A DNA stretch of 64,000 nt from Hyphomonadaceae bacterium UBA1849 (GTDB taxonomy: Bacteria > Pseudomonadota > Alphaproteobacteria > Caulobacterales > Hyphomonadaceae): NCBI GenBank assembly GCA_002338565.1, contig DDIN01000001.1:1-64000 (forward strand), written 5' to 3'. Below the pieces are notes generated by a model. That model was not told the origin of the DNA, made no database searches, and saw only the letters and a list, made by a program, of their open reading frames with translations. Shown piece by piece: positions 50,703 through 58,015 of this stretch. Every line of letters starts with the position of its first letter. Positions within the stretch are counted from its first letter, which is position 1. The position numbers were made by a program, and so were the translations under genes.

Positions 50703-53700
50703 TCAGGCCATATCTTCAAAGCTTTTCAGTGCGCCAGAAAGCTTGTCTTTCTTCTCGACATATTCTGCGAGACGGGACTTTTGTTCGTCAATCACCTCAA
50801 CAGGGGCTTTTGAGATGAAATTATCATTCCCGAGCTTCTTCTCGATCTTGGTGATCTCACCGTCGATTTTGGCAAGCTCTTTCGTAAGACGCGCCTTCTC
50901 AGCCTCAATATCCAGAGCATCGCTCACAACAAGCGCTGCGCGCGTTCCGCTGTGGACGAACTGAACTGCGCCTTCAGGCACTTCTGCCGCAAACGCAATA
51001 TTCTCAAGACGCGCAAGACGTTCAATCAGTGGCGCATATGAACGCGCACGCTGAACAATTTCTTGCCCTGCATCAACCAGAGCCAGCTTCAGTTTTGCAC
51101 CAGCCGGAACATTGAGGTCGCCGCGCAGAGCCCGGATTTCAGTGATAAACCCGATGACCCAGTCGACTTCTTCCGATGCCGCTTCATCCTCAAACGACGC
51201 GTCCAGAGCAGGCCAGTTTTGTAGCATCAGGAAGCCAGGGCGCCCCGGCCCGAATTCAGCAAGCTGATCCCAGAGTTCTTCGGTTACAAACGGCATGAAT
51301 GGGTGCAGCATTTTCAGCGTTTCATCCAGCACCCATGCAGCCGTCTGGCGCGTCTCGGATTTCGCCTGTTCGTTTTCGCCATTCAGAAGCGGCTTGATCA
51401 GCTCGACATACCAGTCGCAGAACGTGTTCCAGATGAACCGGTAGCACGCCATAGACGCATCATTGAAGCGATACCCTTCAAGGCTGGCCGTGACCAACTG
51501 AACTGCCTGAGACAGCTCGCTGACAATCCAGCGGTTAATCGGCTGAGTAAGTGCTTTCGGATCGAACTCCTCCGGCTTCCAGAGCGTGCATTCGTTCATC
51601 TGGCAGAAACGCGCGGCGTTCCAGAGCTTCGTGCCAAAGTTGCGATACCCGACGATACGGTCGATTGAGAGACGAATATCGCGCCCTTGTGCAGCCTGAG
51701 ATGCTAGCGTGAACCGAAGGGCATCCGTTCCGCAGGCCGGAAGACCTTCAGGGAACTGTCGACGTGTCTTCTGTTCGATCTGGTTAAGCTTACCCTTATC
51801 GTCCGTGCGCGCATCGCGCAGACGTTTGTCGACAAGAACCTGCAAGTCGCAGCCATCGATGATATCGATCGGATCGAGCACGTTGCCCTCGGACTTCGAC
51901 ATCTTCTTACCCGTCTCATCAAGGACGAGCGCGTGGATATAGACGTCTTTGAACGGGACCTCGTCCATGAATTTGAGGCCAAACATCATCATGCGGGCAA
52001 CCCAGAAGAAGATGATGTCAAAGCCGGTGATCAGAACGGCGCCGGGATAGAATTCCGATAATTCCGGTGTCTTATCGGGCCAGCCGAGGGTCGAGATCGG
52101 CCAGAGCGCAGAGGAGAACCACGTATCCAGAACGTCTTCGTCCTGCGTCAGCGTAACGTCGGCGCCATGCTTGGCTCGGGCCGCTGCATATGCAGCCTCT
52201 TCATTCTCCGCGACAAAAATCTCGCCGTCAGCGGTATACCAAGCCGGAATCCGGTGCCCCCACCAAAGCTGGCGGGAAATACACCATGGCTCAATGTTAT
52301 CCAGCCACTGGAAGTAAGTCTTCGACCAGTTCTCCGGAACAAAGTCAGTCTTACCGCTGCGAACAGCTTCAATAGCTGGTTGCGCGAGCGTTTTAGCATC
52401 CACATACCACTGGTCGGTCAGCATCGGCTCGATGACGACGCCGGAACGGTCGCCGAATGGCTGCATGATTTTCTTGTTCTCAACGAGAGGCTTTTGACCG
52501 CCCTCGCCGTCATCGATCATCACAGCTAGACCTTCAGCGGTAATCGTCTCAACGACCAGCTTACGGCAATCATAACGATCAAGCCCACGATATTCCTCAG
52601 GAACCAGATTGATCTCGGAAACATCGCCTGCTGAGTCTTTGCCCGCTGGAGAGTGGAAACGAGAATCGCCTTCCTCGAACATCTTGATCCAGATATCCGA
52701 TCGCTCCTGAGCCTTGGCTGCAGACTCGGCGTAGGACAGGCCGTCCTTGCGCATGGCAGCGACTTCATCGAGCAGCGCATACAGAGGAATACCGTTACGT
52801 TTTGCGACGCCATAGTCATTGAAATCATGCGCGCCGGTAATCTTCACCGCGCCAGACCCGAACTCAGGATCAGGATACTCGTCGGTGATAATCGGCACGA
52901 GACGGCGATGCTCTTTTGGTCCGACCGGAATTTCGCAGAGTTTGCCAACAATCGATGCGTAGCGCTCGTCGCTCGGATGCACAGCAACCGCGCCGTCGCC
53001 CAGCATGGTTTCAGGACGTGTCGTCGCGATGGAAATATAGTCGCGTTCTTCTTCAAGAATGACGCTTCCTTCTTCGTCCTTCTCGACATATGTGTATGTC
53101 GCACCACCCGCCAACGGGTATTTGAAGTGCCACATATGGCCGTCGACTTCTTTGTTCTCGACCTCAAGGTCAGAAATCGCCGTCTGGAACTGCGGGTCCC
53201 AGTTTACGAGGCGTTTATCTCGATAAATGAGTCCGTCATTGTAGAGATCGAGGAAAGTCTTCAGGACCGCCTTTGAAAGGCCTTCGTCCATGGTGAAGCG
53301 CTCGCGTGACCAGTCGCAAGACGATCCGAGACGTTTATCCTGCTCGAGGATTTTACCGCCGGATTCTTCTTTCCATTCCCAGACTTTCTCGATGAAAGCA
53401 TCACGACCCATTGAGCGGCGGTCCTGATTGCCTTCAGCAGCCAGCTTGCGCTCAACAACCATCTGAGTCGCGATGCCCGCATGGTCTGTACCAGGTTGCC
53501 AGAGAACCTTTTTGCCGCGCATACGCTCAAACCGGATGAGCACATCCTGCAGCGTGTGATTCAGCGCGTGCCCCATGTGCAGAACGCCCGTGACGTTCGG
53601 CGGAGGGATCACGATACAGTATGGCTGAGCACTACTGTCCATGTCCGGCGCGAAGGCATTTGCCTCTTCCCACCGTTTATAGATTCGTTGTTCAGACTCG

Positions 53701-53726
53701 GTCGGGTTGAAATGTTGGTCGATCAT
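50703..53726 (-). CDS. valS: Valyl-tRNA synthetase
   Basis: 1007 residues, class Ia synthetase with an editing domain. HIGH motif PPNVTGVLHMGH (about 43-54), editing-domain threonine-rich TTRPETMLGD, KMSKS motif KKMSKSEGN near residue 600, and a C-terminal coiled-coil arm (about 930-1000). Start at 53726 (MIDQHFNPTE); a GTG at 53735 adds three residues. It follows popZ, the same order I recall from Caulobacter. Confidence 0.97.
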   Translation of the reverse strand: MIDQHFNPTESEQRIYKRWEEANAFAPDMDSSAQPYCIVIPPPNVTGVLHMGHALNHTLQDVLIRFERMRGKKVLWQPGTDHAGIATQMVVERKLAAEGNQDRRSMGRDAFIEKVWEWKEESGGKILEQDKRLGSSCDWSRERFTMDEGLSKAVLKTFLDLYNDGLIYRDKRLVNWDPQFQTAISDLEVENKEVDGHMWHFKYPLAGGATYTYVEKDEEGSVILEEERDYISIATTRPETMLGDGAVAVHPSDERYASIVGKLCEIPVGPKEHRRLVPIITDEYPDPEFGSGAVKITGAHDFNDYGVAKRNGIPLYALLDEVAAMRKDGLSYAESAAKAQERSDIWIKMFEEGDSRFHSPAGKDSAGDVSEINLVPEEYRGLDRYDCRKLVVETITAEGLAVMIDDGEGGQKPLVENKKIMQPFGDRSGVVIEPMLTDQWYVDAKTLAQPAIEAVRSGKTDFVPENWSKTYFQWLDNIEPWCISRQLWWGHRIPAWYTADGEIFVAENEEAAYAAARAKHGADVTLTQDEDVLDTWFSSALWPISTLGWPDKTPELSEFYPGAVLITGFDIIFFWVARMMMFGLKFMDEVPFKDVYIHALVLDETGKKMSKSEGNVLDPIDIIDGCDLQVLVDKRLRDARTDDKGKLNQIEQKTRRQFPEGLPACGTDALRFTLASQAAQGRDIRLSIDRIVGYRNFGTKLWNAARFCQMNECTLWKPEEFDPKALTQPINRWIVSELSQAVQLVTASLEGYRFNDASMACYRFIWNTFCDWYVELIKPLLNGENEQAKSETRQTAAWVLDETLKMLHPFMPFVTEELWDQLAEFGPGRPGFLMLQNWPALDASFEDEAASEEVDWVIGFITEIRALRGDLNVPAGAKLKLALVDAGQEIVQRARSYAPLIERLARLENIAFAAEVPEGAVQFVHSGTRAALVVSDALDIEAEKARLTKELAKIDGEITKIEKKLGNDNFISKAPVEVIDEQKSRLAEYVEKKDKLSGALKSFEDMA

Positions 53727-53745
53727 TTGGTCCACATAAAGAAAA

Positions 53746-53767
53746 GCGCGCCAGTCTCCTAGCGCGC
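53746..53767 (-). terminator. Possible terminator between popZ and valS
   Basis: GCGCGC (53762-53767) and GCGCGC (53746-53751) with a 10-nt spacer; minus strand continues TTTTCTTT. A stable short stem with a T-rich tail. Confidence 0.5.
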
Positions 53768-53799
53768 CCGTTCTGATAAATCGAGATGCAGAGACGAGT

Positions 53800-54360
53800 T
53801 TAACGCGCCATTCGGCTGATGCGCTTCACTTCTTCTTCCACTTTTGCTTCGACGATCCCCGGAAGGTTCTCGTTCAGCCATTCTTTCAGCATAGGGCGGA
53901 GCAGCTCACGCACGATAGATTCGAGCGTCGCGCCATTGCCGATTGCCATGCTGCCCATAAGCTGACCGAGCGCACCAGCGGCTTTGCCCGCGACTTCGTC
54001 TTCCAGCAGCGCGTCACCATCATCCGCTGGCGGCGCAGTGAAGCGCGGTGCCGGCGCAGGTTCTGGCATTGGCTCAGGTTCTTCTACGGCAACAATGTCG
54101 ACGTCTTCGAAATCCGGTTCTGGTTCTTCCATAACCGGTTCTTCAAACTCGATCTCAGGTTCCGGTTCCGGCTCTGGTTCCTCGGCCATCATTGGCTCAG
54201 GTTCCATCTCCGCTTCCATGTCCAGTTCAAGAACGTCGTCGCCAGCAGACTCTTCGACAGCAGATTCCTGCTCAGGTTCATCATCCTCGGAGATGATTTT
54301 CCGGATCGACGCGAGAATCTCTTCCATCGTCGGTTCGTTTTGGGCTTCGTCCGCTGCCAT
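53800..54360 (-). CDS. popZ: Polar organising protein PopZ family (DUF2497)
   Basis: 186 residues. The N-terminal peptide EPTMEEILASIRKIISEDDE (9-28) is the client-binding helix of PopZ. A Pro/Glu/Asp-rich, strongly acidic linker occupies about 32-110, and the C-terminal 70 residues hold the self-assembly helices with LRPMLKEWLNENLPGIVE. PopZ forms polar condensates that anchor the origin and cell-cycle factors in Caulobacter. Adjacent to valS and tolC as I recall from that genus. A palindrome in the 129-bp leader (54468-54483) has CtrA-like half-sites. Confidence 0.9.
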   Translation of the reverse strand: MAADEAQNEPTMEEILASIRKIISEDDEPEQESAVEESAGDDVLELDMEAEMEPEPMMAEEPEPEPEPEIEFEEPVMEEPEPDFEDVDIVAVEEPEPMPEPAPAPRFTAPPADDGDALLEDEVAGKAAGALGQLMGSMAIGNGATLESIVRELLRPMLKEWLNENLPGIVEAKVEEEVKRISRMAR

Positions 54361-54467
54361 TTTCCTTGTCCCAATCAATCGGGTTAAAAACTCACAAGAA
54401 CACGGAATATAATTAAAGAATACCCCTGCGTCAGCACACAAATATTTTCTGCTTTGGATAACGGATC

Positions 54468-54483
54468 GTTAAGACGCCTTAAC
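54468..54483. promoter_or_regulatory. Palindrome with TTAA half-sites before popZ
   Basis: GTTAAG-ACGC-CTTAAC (54468-54483), a perfect palindrome about 110 bp before popZ and just after the tolC stop. TTAA-N6-TTAA is one base short of the CtrA consensus spacing. Confidence 0.4.
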
Positions 54484-54489
54484 TCCGCG

Positions 54490-55752
54490 CTACAAACTCC
54501 CCAATAGGGCGAGAATCCGGCTAGCTGTCACATAAACGCTGCGTTCAGCGTCGGCGAGCCGCAATTCTGATTCGAGGAGCTGTTGCTCCTGATCCAGCAA
54601 ATCCAGTGTGGTGCGCAGGCCGACACTTACTTCAATCTCGGCACCTTCAAGCGCCGTGCGATTCGCCTCAATCTCTTGCGTGGCCGCAACTACACCGGAC
54701 TGCGCAGCTATATGAGCTGCCCAGACCTCTGAAAGCGCAGCAGTCAGGCTTAAACGCGCATCCTCTCGCTGATAGCGGATTTGCTGCCGGTTCAGATTTG
54801 CTTGTCGAACCGCAGATTCGAGGCGCCCTCCGGTGTAGAGCGGAATACGAGCCCGCGCACCCAGCACCGCATTGCTGTCATTGAAATCATTATCCCATGT
54901 GCCAGTTTGTAGTGCAGCGCTACCAAACGCTTCCACACGAACACCTCTCTGGCTCTCCGCAACCTGAACTGCTGCGCCTGCAAGCTGCTCAAGCGCACTG
55001 AACCGGCTCAGAGTGGGGTTCTGCAAGTGCAAGAGTTCCAACGCTTCAGTCAGTGAAGAGGGAAGCTCATTAAGATCGCTCTGCGTTACCGCAGCAAGCG
55101 TTCCCTCCCCCTGTCCCGTCAAACGGCTATACTGCGCCCATGCGGCGGATAGGGCCGCCCCCGCAGCCGATAATTCCGCCTCGGCCCCTCTCAGGCGCGC
55201 CTCAGCAAGGGATACATCGGTCCGTGTCACGACACCCGCTTCGAAACGATCACCGGCAGCCTCAAACTGTCGACGAAGCCTTTCGAGGTTTCGCTCCCGT
55301 ATGCGAACCGCGCGCCTCGTAAAATCGACATTAAGATGCGCCTCGATGGCAGAAGCCAGAACATCCTGTCGGCGTGCGCCCAGTGCATATCGCGCTGCGT
55401 CCAAAGCATGCTCCGCCTGAGCAATTCCAGCAGGTATCTCACCGGAGGTGAACAACGGCACAGACGCTTCCACGCTCGCCTGATTGACCCAGGTTTCGCC
55501 AATATCAATTCCGAACGCCCGATCTGTCGATTGGGACTGGAGCTGTGACGTAACCCCTGCCGAGATCTGAATAGACCGCGCGGCTCTCGCAGAAATCAGC
55601 GCTTCTGATGCCAGCTCAATATCAATCTCTGCCGCTTCAATGGCAGGATGATACTGAATTGCTTGCTGCATCGTATCCTGAACTGTCTGCGCGTGCGCAG
55701 ACTGGACGACCGCCAAACCAGCGACACCTAGGAAAATGCTTGAAAAGCGCAT
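54490..55752 (-). CDS. TolC-family outer-membrane channel
   Basis: 420 residues. Signal peptide MRFSSIFLGVAGLAVVQSAHA. Two repeats of long helices with strand pairs, typical of TolC-type trimeric exit ducts; VEASVPLFTSGEIPAG and ARIPLYTGGRLESA mark the two equivalent beta-barrel entry points. It works with ABC (type I) or RND pumps not encoded nearby. The ATG at 55752 has GAGGAG upstream. That ribosome site is buried in a hairpin (55757-55783), and a 17-bp palindrome (55799) precedes it, suggesting two layers of control. Confidence 0.93.
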   Translation of the reverse strand: MRFSSIFLGVAGLAVVQSAHAQTVQDTMQQAIQYHPAIEAAEIDIELASEALISARAARSIQISAGVTSQLQSQSTDRAFGIDIGETWVNQASVEASVPLFTSGEIPAGIAQAEHALDAARYALGARRQDVLASAIEAHLNVDFTRRAVRIRERNLERLRRQFEAAGDRFEAGVVTRTDVSLAEARLRGAEAELSAAGAALSAAWAQYSRLTGQGEGTLAAVTQSDLNELPSSLTEALELLHLQNPTLSRFSALEQLAGAAVQVAESQRGVRVEAFGSAALQTGTWDNDFNDSNAVLGARARIPLYTGGRLESAVRQANLNRQQIRYQREDARLSLTAALSEVWAAHIAAQSGVVAATQEIEANRTALEGAEIEVSVGLRTTLDLLDQEQQLLESELRLADAERSVYVTASRILALLGSL

Positions 55753-55756
55753 AGCG

Positions 55757-55783
55757 GAGACTCCTCTGAAACAGAGATGTCTC
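55757..55783 (-). promoter_or_regulatory. Hairpin covering the tolC ribosome-binding site
   Basis: In the minus-strand RNA: GAGAC-AU-CUCUG-UUU-CAGAG-GA-GUCUC, two 5-bp stems around a 2x2 internal loop and a UUU loop. The GAGGAG of the ribosome site is in the 3' arm, and the AUG begins 4 nt after the hairpin. Confidence 0.65.
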
Positions 55784-55798
55784 ATACAAAACGCAAAA

Positions 55799-55815
55799 AG
55801 TGAACAGTGTTCACT
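55799..55815. promoter_or_regulatory. 17-bp perfect palindrome, TetR-type operator candidate
   Basis: AGTGAACA-G-TGTTCACT (55799-55815), 47 bp upstream of tolC. Odd-length palindromes with TGAACA/TGTTCA arms are typical of TetR-family operators of efflux genes. The site overlaps the 3' end of the pcm-like gene's spacer. Confidence 0.6.
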
Positions 55816-55818
55816 AAA

Positions 55819-56478
55819 TTAGAATACGAAGCCCTTCTCCTGAACGATCTCAGGAAGTTTAGGCGGAACGCATTCGAATTCAGTATAATAAGACACCGCT
55901 TTGGCAGACTTCTTGTACACGCGAGCCTGGCCATTACGCTCATCACCAATGACCACACCAAGACGCCCCCCAACAGACAATTGATCGAGCCATGCATCTG
56001 GCACGTACTCAACCATTCCGTTGACGAATATAACGTCATAAGGACCTTCGCTTGGATATCCGTCTTTCAGGCTACCCTTCACGAAGGCGATACGATCCAG
56101 CTCCAGAGACACGACGCGGTCTGATGATTTCTCAACAACCTCTTCATTCTCTTCGAGAGCAATAACGGTGTCCGCGAGCTCATTCAGCAGCGCAGAGGCG
56201 TATCCTTCAGCGGCGCCGACAACCAGAACAAGATCGTCAGACTTAACTTCCAAAGCTTGCAGCATCTTTGAGAGATCGCGTGCGAGCCAAAGCTTGCGGC
56301 CCTCCACAGTCTCAAGTTCCACTTCCGAATAAGCCAGCTCGCTGATAGCGCCCGGAACGAAGTTTTCCTTCTGGACCTTTTCAAACGCCTGAATGACGCG
56401 CTCATCCGTCACGTCATTCGGACGGATTTGGGAATCGATCATTTTGCGGCGGGCAATATTCAAATCCACGGGACTCAC
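55819..56478 (-). CDS. Protein-isoaspartate methyltransferase-like protein
   Basis: 219 residues with an SAM-methyltransferase fold: N-terminal ARRKMIDSQIRPNDV and FEKVQKENFVPG as in Pcm, a SAM-binding loop VVGAAEGYASALL in place of the usual EIGTGSGY, and VNGMVEYVPDAWLDQLSVGGRLGVV. The QTIS motif that marks active isoaspartyl methyltransferases is not found; the equivalent region reads KLWLARDLSKMLQAL. Probably a divergent paralogue of pcm (38271) with a different substrate. It precedes tolC on the same strand. Confidence 0.85.
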   Translation of the reverse strand: MSPVDLNIARRKMIDSQIRPNDVTDERVIQAFEKVQKENFVPGAISELAYSEVELETVEGRKLWLARDLSKMLQALEVKSDDLVLVVGAAEGYASALLNELADTVIALEENEEVVEKSSDRVVSLELDRIAFVKGSLKDGYPSEGPYDVIFVNGMVEYVPDAWLDQLSVGGRLGVVIGDERNGQARVYKKSAKAVSYYTEFECVPPKLPEIVQEKGFVF

Positions 56479-56596
56479 CTCTGTCTGATAGTGAAGCTCT
56501 TACCACAGCTTTTACACGGAACAAGCTTACAACACCAAGGTTTGCCAATCACCAACCGCGCGCAATAAAAAATGCACCTGATCACGCATTATCCAT

Positions 56597-56625
56597 TGAC
56601 GTTTGTGTCTGACTTGAGCATTTAG
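56597..56625 (+). promoter_or_regulatory. Putative tRNA-Cys promoter
   Basis: TTGACG (56597-56602), 17 bp, CATTTA (56620-56625), 16 bp before the tRNA. Good -35, weak -10. Confidence 0.5.
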
Positions 56626-56640
56626 ACACCCTTGCTCCGA

Positions 56641-56714
56641 GGCCCTGTGGCGGAGTGGTGACGCAGCGGATTGCAAATCCGTGTACCCCGGTTCGATTCC
56701 GGGCGGGGCCTCCA
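56641..56714 (+). tRNA. tRNA-Cys (anticodon GCA)
   Basis: 74 nt. Acceptor GGCCCTG pairs with CGGGGCC (one G-U), discriminator T, CCA encoded (56712-56714). The anticodon loop TTGCAAA gives GCA. T-loop GTTCGATTC. Confidence 0.98.
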
Positions 56715-56886
56715 GAGCGCATTAACGTTTATAGCTTTATGCGCCCTGTTTTTGAGACATTTCCAAACATTATAGCAAACGAATAGGCACAGAACCGCCT
56801 TATTCCATTTACGTCTCGTTAAGAGAATCGTGGGAATTAAATACTGTCTTCTCCTTTGAAGACACCCCACCATCACCCAACGCCTC

Positions 56887-56915
56887 GGCGGGAGTTCGCT
56901 CCCGCCCTTTTTTTT
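56887..56915 (+). terminator. Strong intrinsic terminator with UUCG loop
   Basis: GGCGGGAG (56887-56894), TTCG, CTCCCGCC (56899-56906), then C and eight Ts (56908-56915). Near-ideal plus-strand terminator upstream of tRNA-Asn. Confidence 0.92.
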
Positions 56916-56937
56916 GTAAAAAAAGTGAAATTGGCGT

Positions 56938-56966
56938 TTGACGTCAGAACTTCAGATGGCTATATC
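56938..56966 (+). promoter_or_regulatory. tRNA-Asn promoter
   Basis: TTGACG (56938-56943), exactly 17 bp, TATATC (56961-56966); predicted start about 7 nt before the tRNA. Confidence 0.75.
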
Positions 56967-56980
56967 GGCCCTCTCGCTGT

Positions 56981-57056
56981 TCCGCGATAGCTCAGTTGGT
57001 AGAGCAGGCGACTGTTAATCGCCCGGTCGTAGGTTCGAGTCCTACTCGCGGAGCCA
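56981..57056 (+). tRNA. tRNA-Asn (anticodon GTT)
   Basis: 76 nt. TCCGCGA pairs with TCGCGGA, discriminator G, CCA encoded (57054-57056). Stem GGCGA/TCGCC encloses CTGTTAA, anticodon GTT. Its GUN anticodon is a Tgt/QueA substrate. Confidence 0.98.
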
Positions 57057-57131
57057 GCCCTTCCCAAAACAAAACTTTGTACCGAAGCGGCTTACGTTTA
57101 GTCTGACCAACCAGACTGTAGAGGATGCTTT

Positions 57132-57965
57132 ATGGGACGCTTTACTGCCGCCTGCGTACAGATGACGACGGGTATTGATCCGCAGGTAAATCTTGAAAGC
57201 GCCACGCGCCTGATCGAGCGCGCGGCTAGTGCTGGCGCGCAATTCATTGCAACGCCGGAAATGACCGGTTGCATGAATATCAAGGCCGGCGACAGACGCG
57301 CCACCATCTACCCACAATCCGAAGATCCCCTGCTAAAGGCATTCCAGGGCCTGGCCAAAGACCTGAAAGTCACCCTTCTTATTGGGTCGCTCGCCTTCAA
57401 GGCTGAGAATGAAGAGCGAATGGCGAATCGCTCCTGCCTCATCAGTCCCGACGGCACGCTGATTGCGACTTATGACAAGATTCACATGTTCGACGTAGAG
57501 GTCGGCGACGGTCAGACCTATCGCGAATCGAACACGTATCGCGCAGGTGACAAAGCAGTACTAGCAGAGACGCCTCATGCGACGCTTGGTCTTTCAATTT
57601 GCTATGACCTGCGATTTCCTCACCTCTACAGACAACTTGCGCAGAACGGGGCACAGATACTCACCTGCCCGGCCGCGTTCACTAAAGTCACAGGCGAAGC
57701 CCATTGGCATACGCTTCTTCGTGCGCGCGCCATAGAGACAGGCAGCTATGTTATCGCGCCGGCCCAGAGCGGCCTGCACGAAGACGGTCGTGAGACTTTC
57801 GGGCATTCGCTAGTAATTGATCCATGGGGCCAGATCGTCGCCGAGAGCACCGTGAATGGCGAAGATGTGATTCTGGCGGAAATCGACGCGGCGGAAGTCG
57901 AAGCCGTACGTGGGCGCATTCCCTCACTCAGCAAAGAGCAGCCCTTTTCGATCTTAAAAAAATAG
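57132..57965 (+). CDS. Nitrilase-family carbon-nitrogen hydrolase
   Basis: 277 residues. Catalytic triad: Glu near 43 (ATPEMTG), Lys near 116 (YDKIHMFDVEV) and Cys near 158 (LSICYDLRFPHLY). The DVEVGDGQTYRES segment and overall pattern resemble Nit1/omega-amidase-type proteins; in that group hydrolysis of deaminated glutathione or 2-oxoglutaramate is the known role, so a metabolite-repair function is likely but not proven. Start preceded by GAGGA. Its stop lies in the arm of the terminator shared with lon. Confidence 0.9.
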   Translation: MGRFTAACVQMTTGIDPQVNLESATRLIERAASAGAQFIATPEMTGCMNIKAGDRRATIYPQSEDPLLKAFQGLAKDLKVTLLIGSLAFKAENEERMANRSCLISPDGTLIATYDKIHMFDVEVGDGQTYRESNTYRAGDKAVLAETPHATLGLSICYDLRFPHLYRQLAQNGAQILTCPAAFTKVTGEAHWHTLLRARAIETGSYVIAPAQSGLHEDGRETFGHSLVIDPWGQIVAESTVNGEDVILAEIDAAEVEAVRGRIPSLSKEQPFSILKK

Positions 57966-58005
57966 CCCCCGCAAAACGAACTGCAGGGGCTATCTCGAAT
58001 TTTTT
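57956..58005. terminator. Bidirectional terminator, nitrilase-family gene / lon
   Basis: Stem ATAGCCCCCGCA (57962-57973) with TGCAGGGGCTAT (57982-57993), one mismatch. Plus strand followed by T6 (58000-58005); minus strand followed by T7 (57962-57956). It overlaps the plus-strand stop codon. Confidence 0.88.
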
Positions 58006-58015
58006 ATCGGAGCGC

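Larger units (their letters stand above)
56715..56980 (+). ncRNA. Intergenic region ending in a strong terminator; small-RNA candidate
   Basis: 266 bp between tRNA-Cys and tRNA-Asn, without a credible reading frame. A weak hairpin with a T5 tract (56717-56753) could end the tRNA-Cys transcript. A strong terminator (56887-56915) follows 130 bp later, with no gene to serve. Just before it is a pyrimidine-rich segment with CTTCTCC (about 56852-56858) that could pair with ribosome sites. This fits a small regulatory RNA of about 100-150 nt, or a long tRNA-Cys trailer; no clear promoter is visible. Confidence 0.3.

Noticed and set aside
53984..54412. Gly/Ser-repeat frame opposite popZ
   Set aside because: Produced by the Glu/Pro codons of the popZ linker read in antisense; not a real repeat protein.
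56791..56815. EcfG-like promoter (AGAAC-N16-CGTC) for the possible small RNA
   Set aside because: Two mismatches from GGAAC-N16/17-CGTT at invariant positions; too weak to call.
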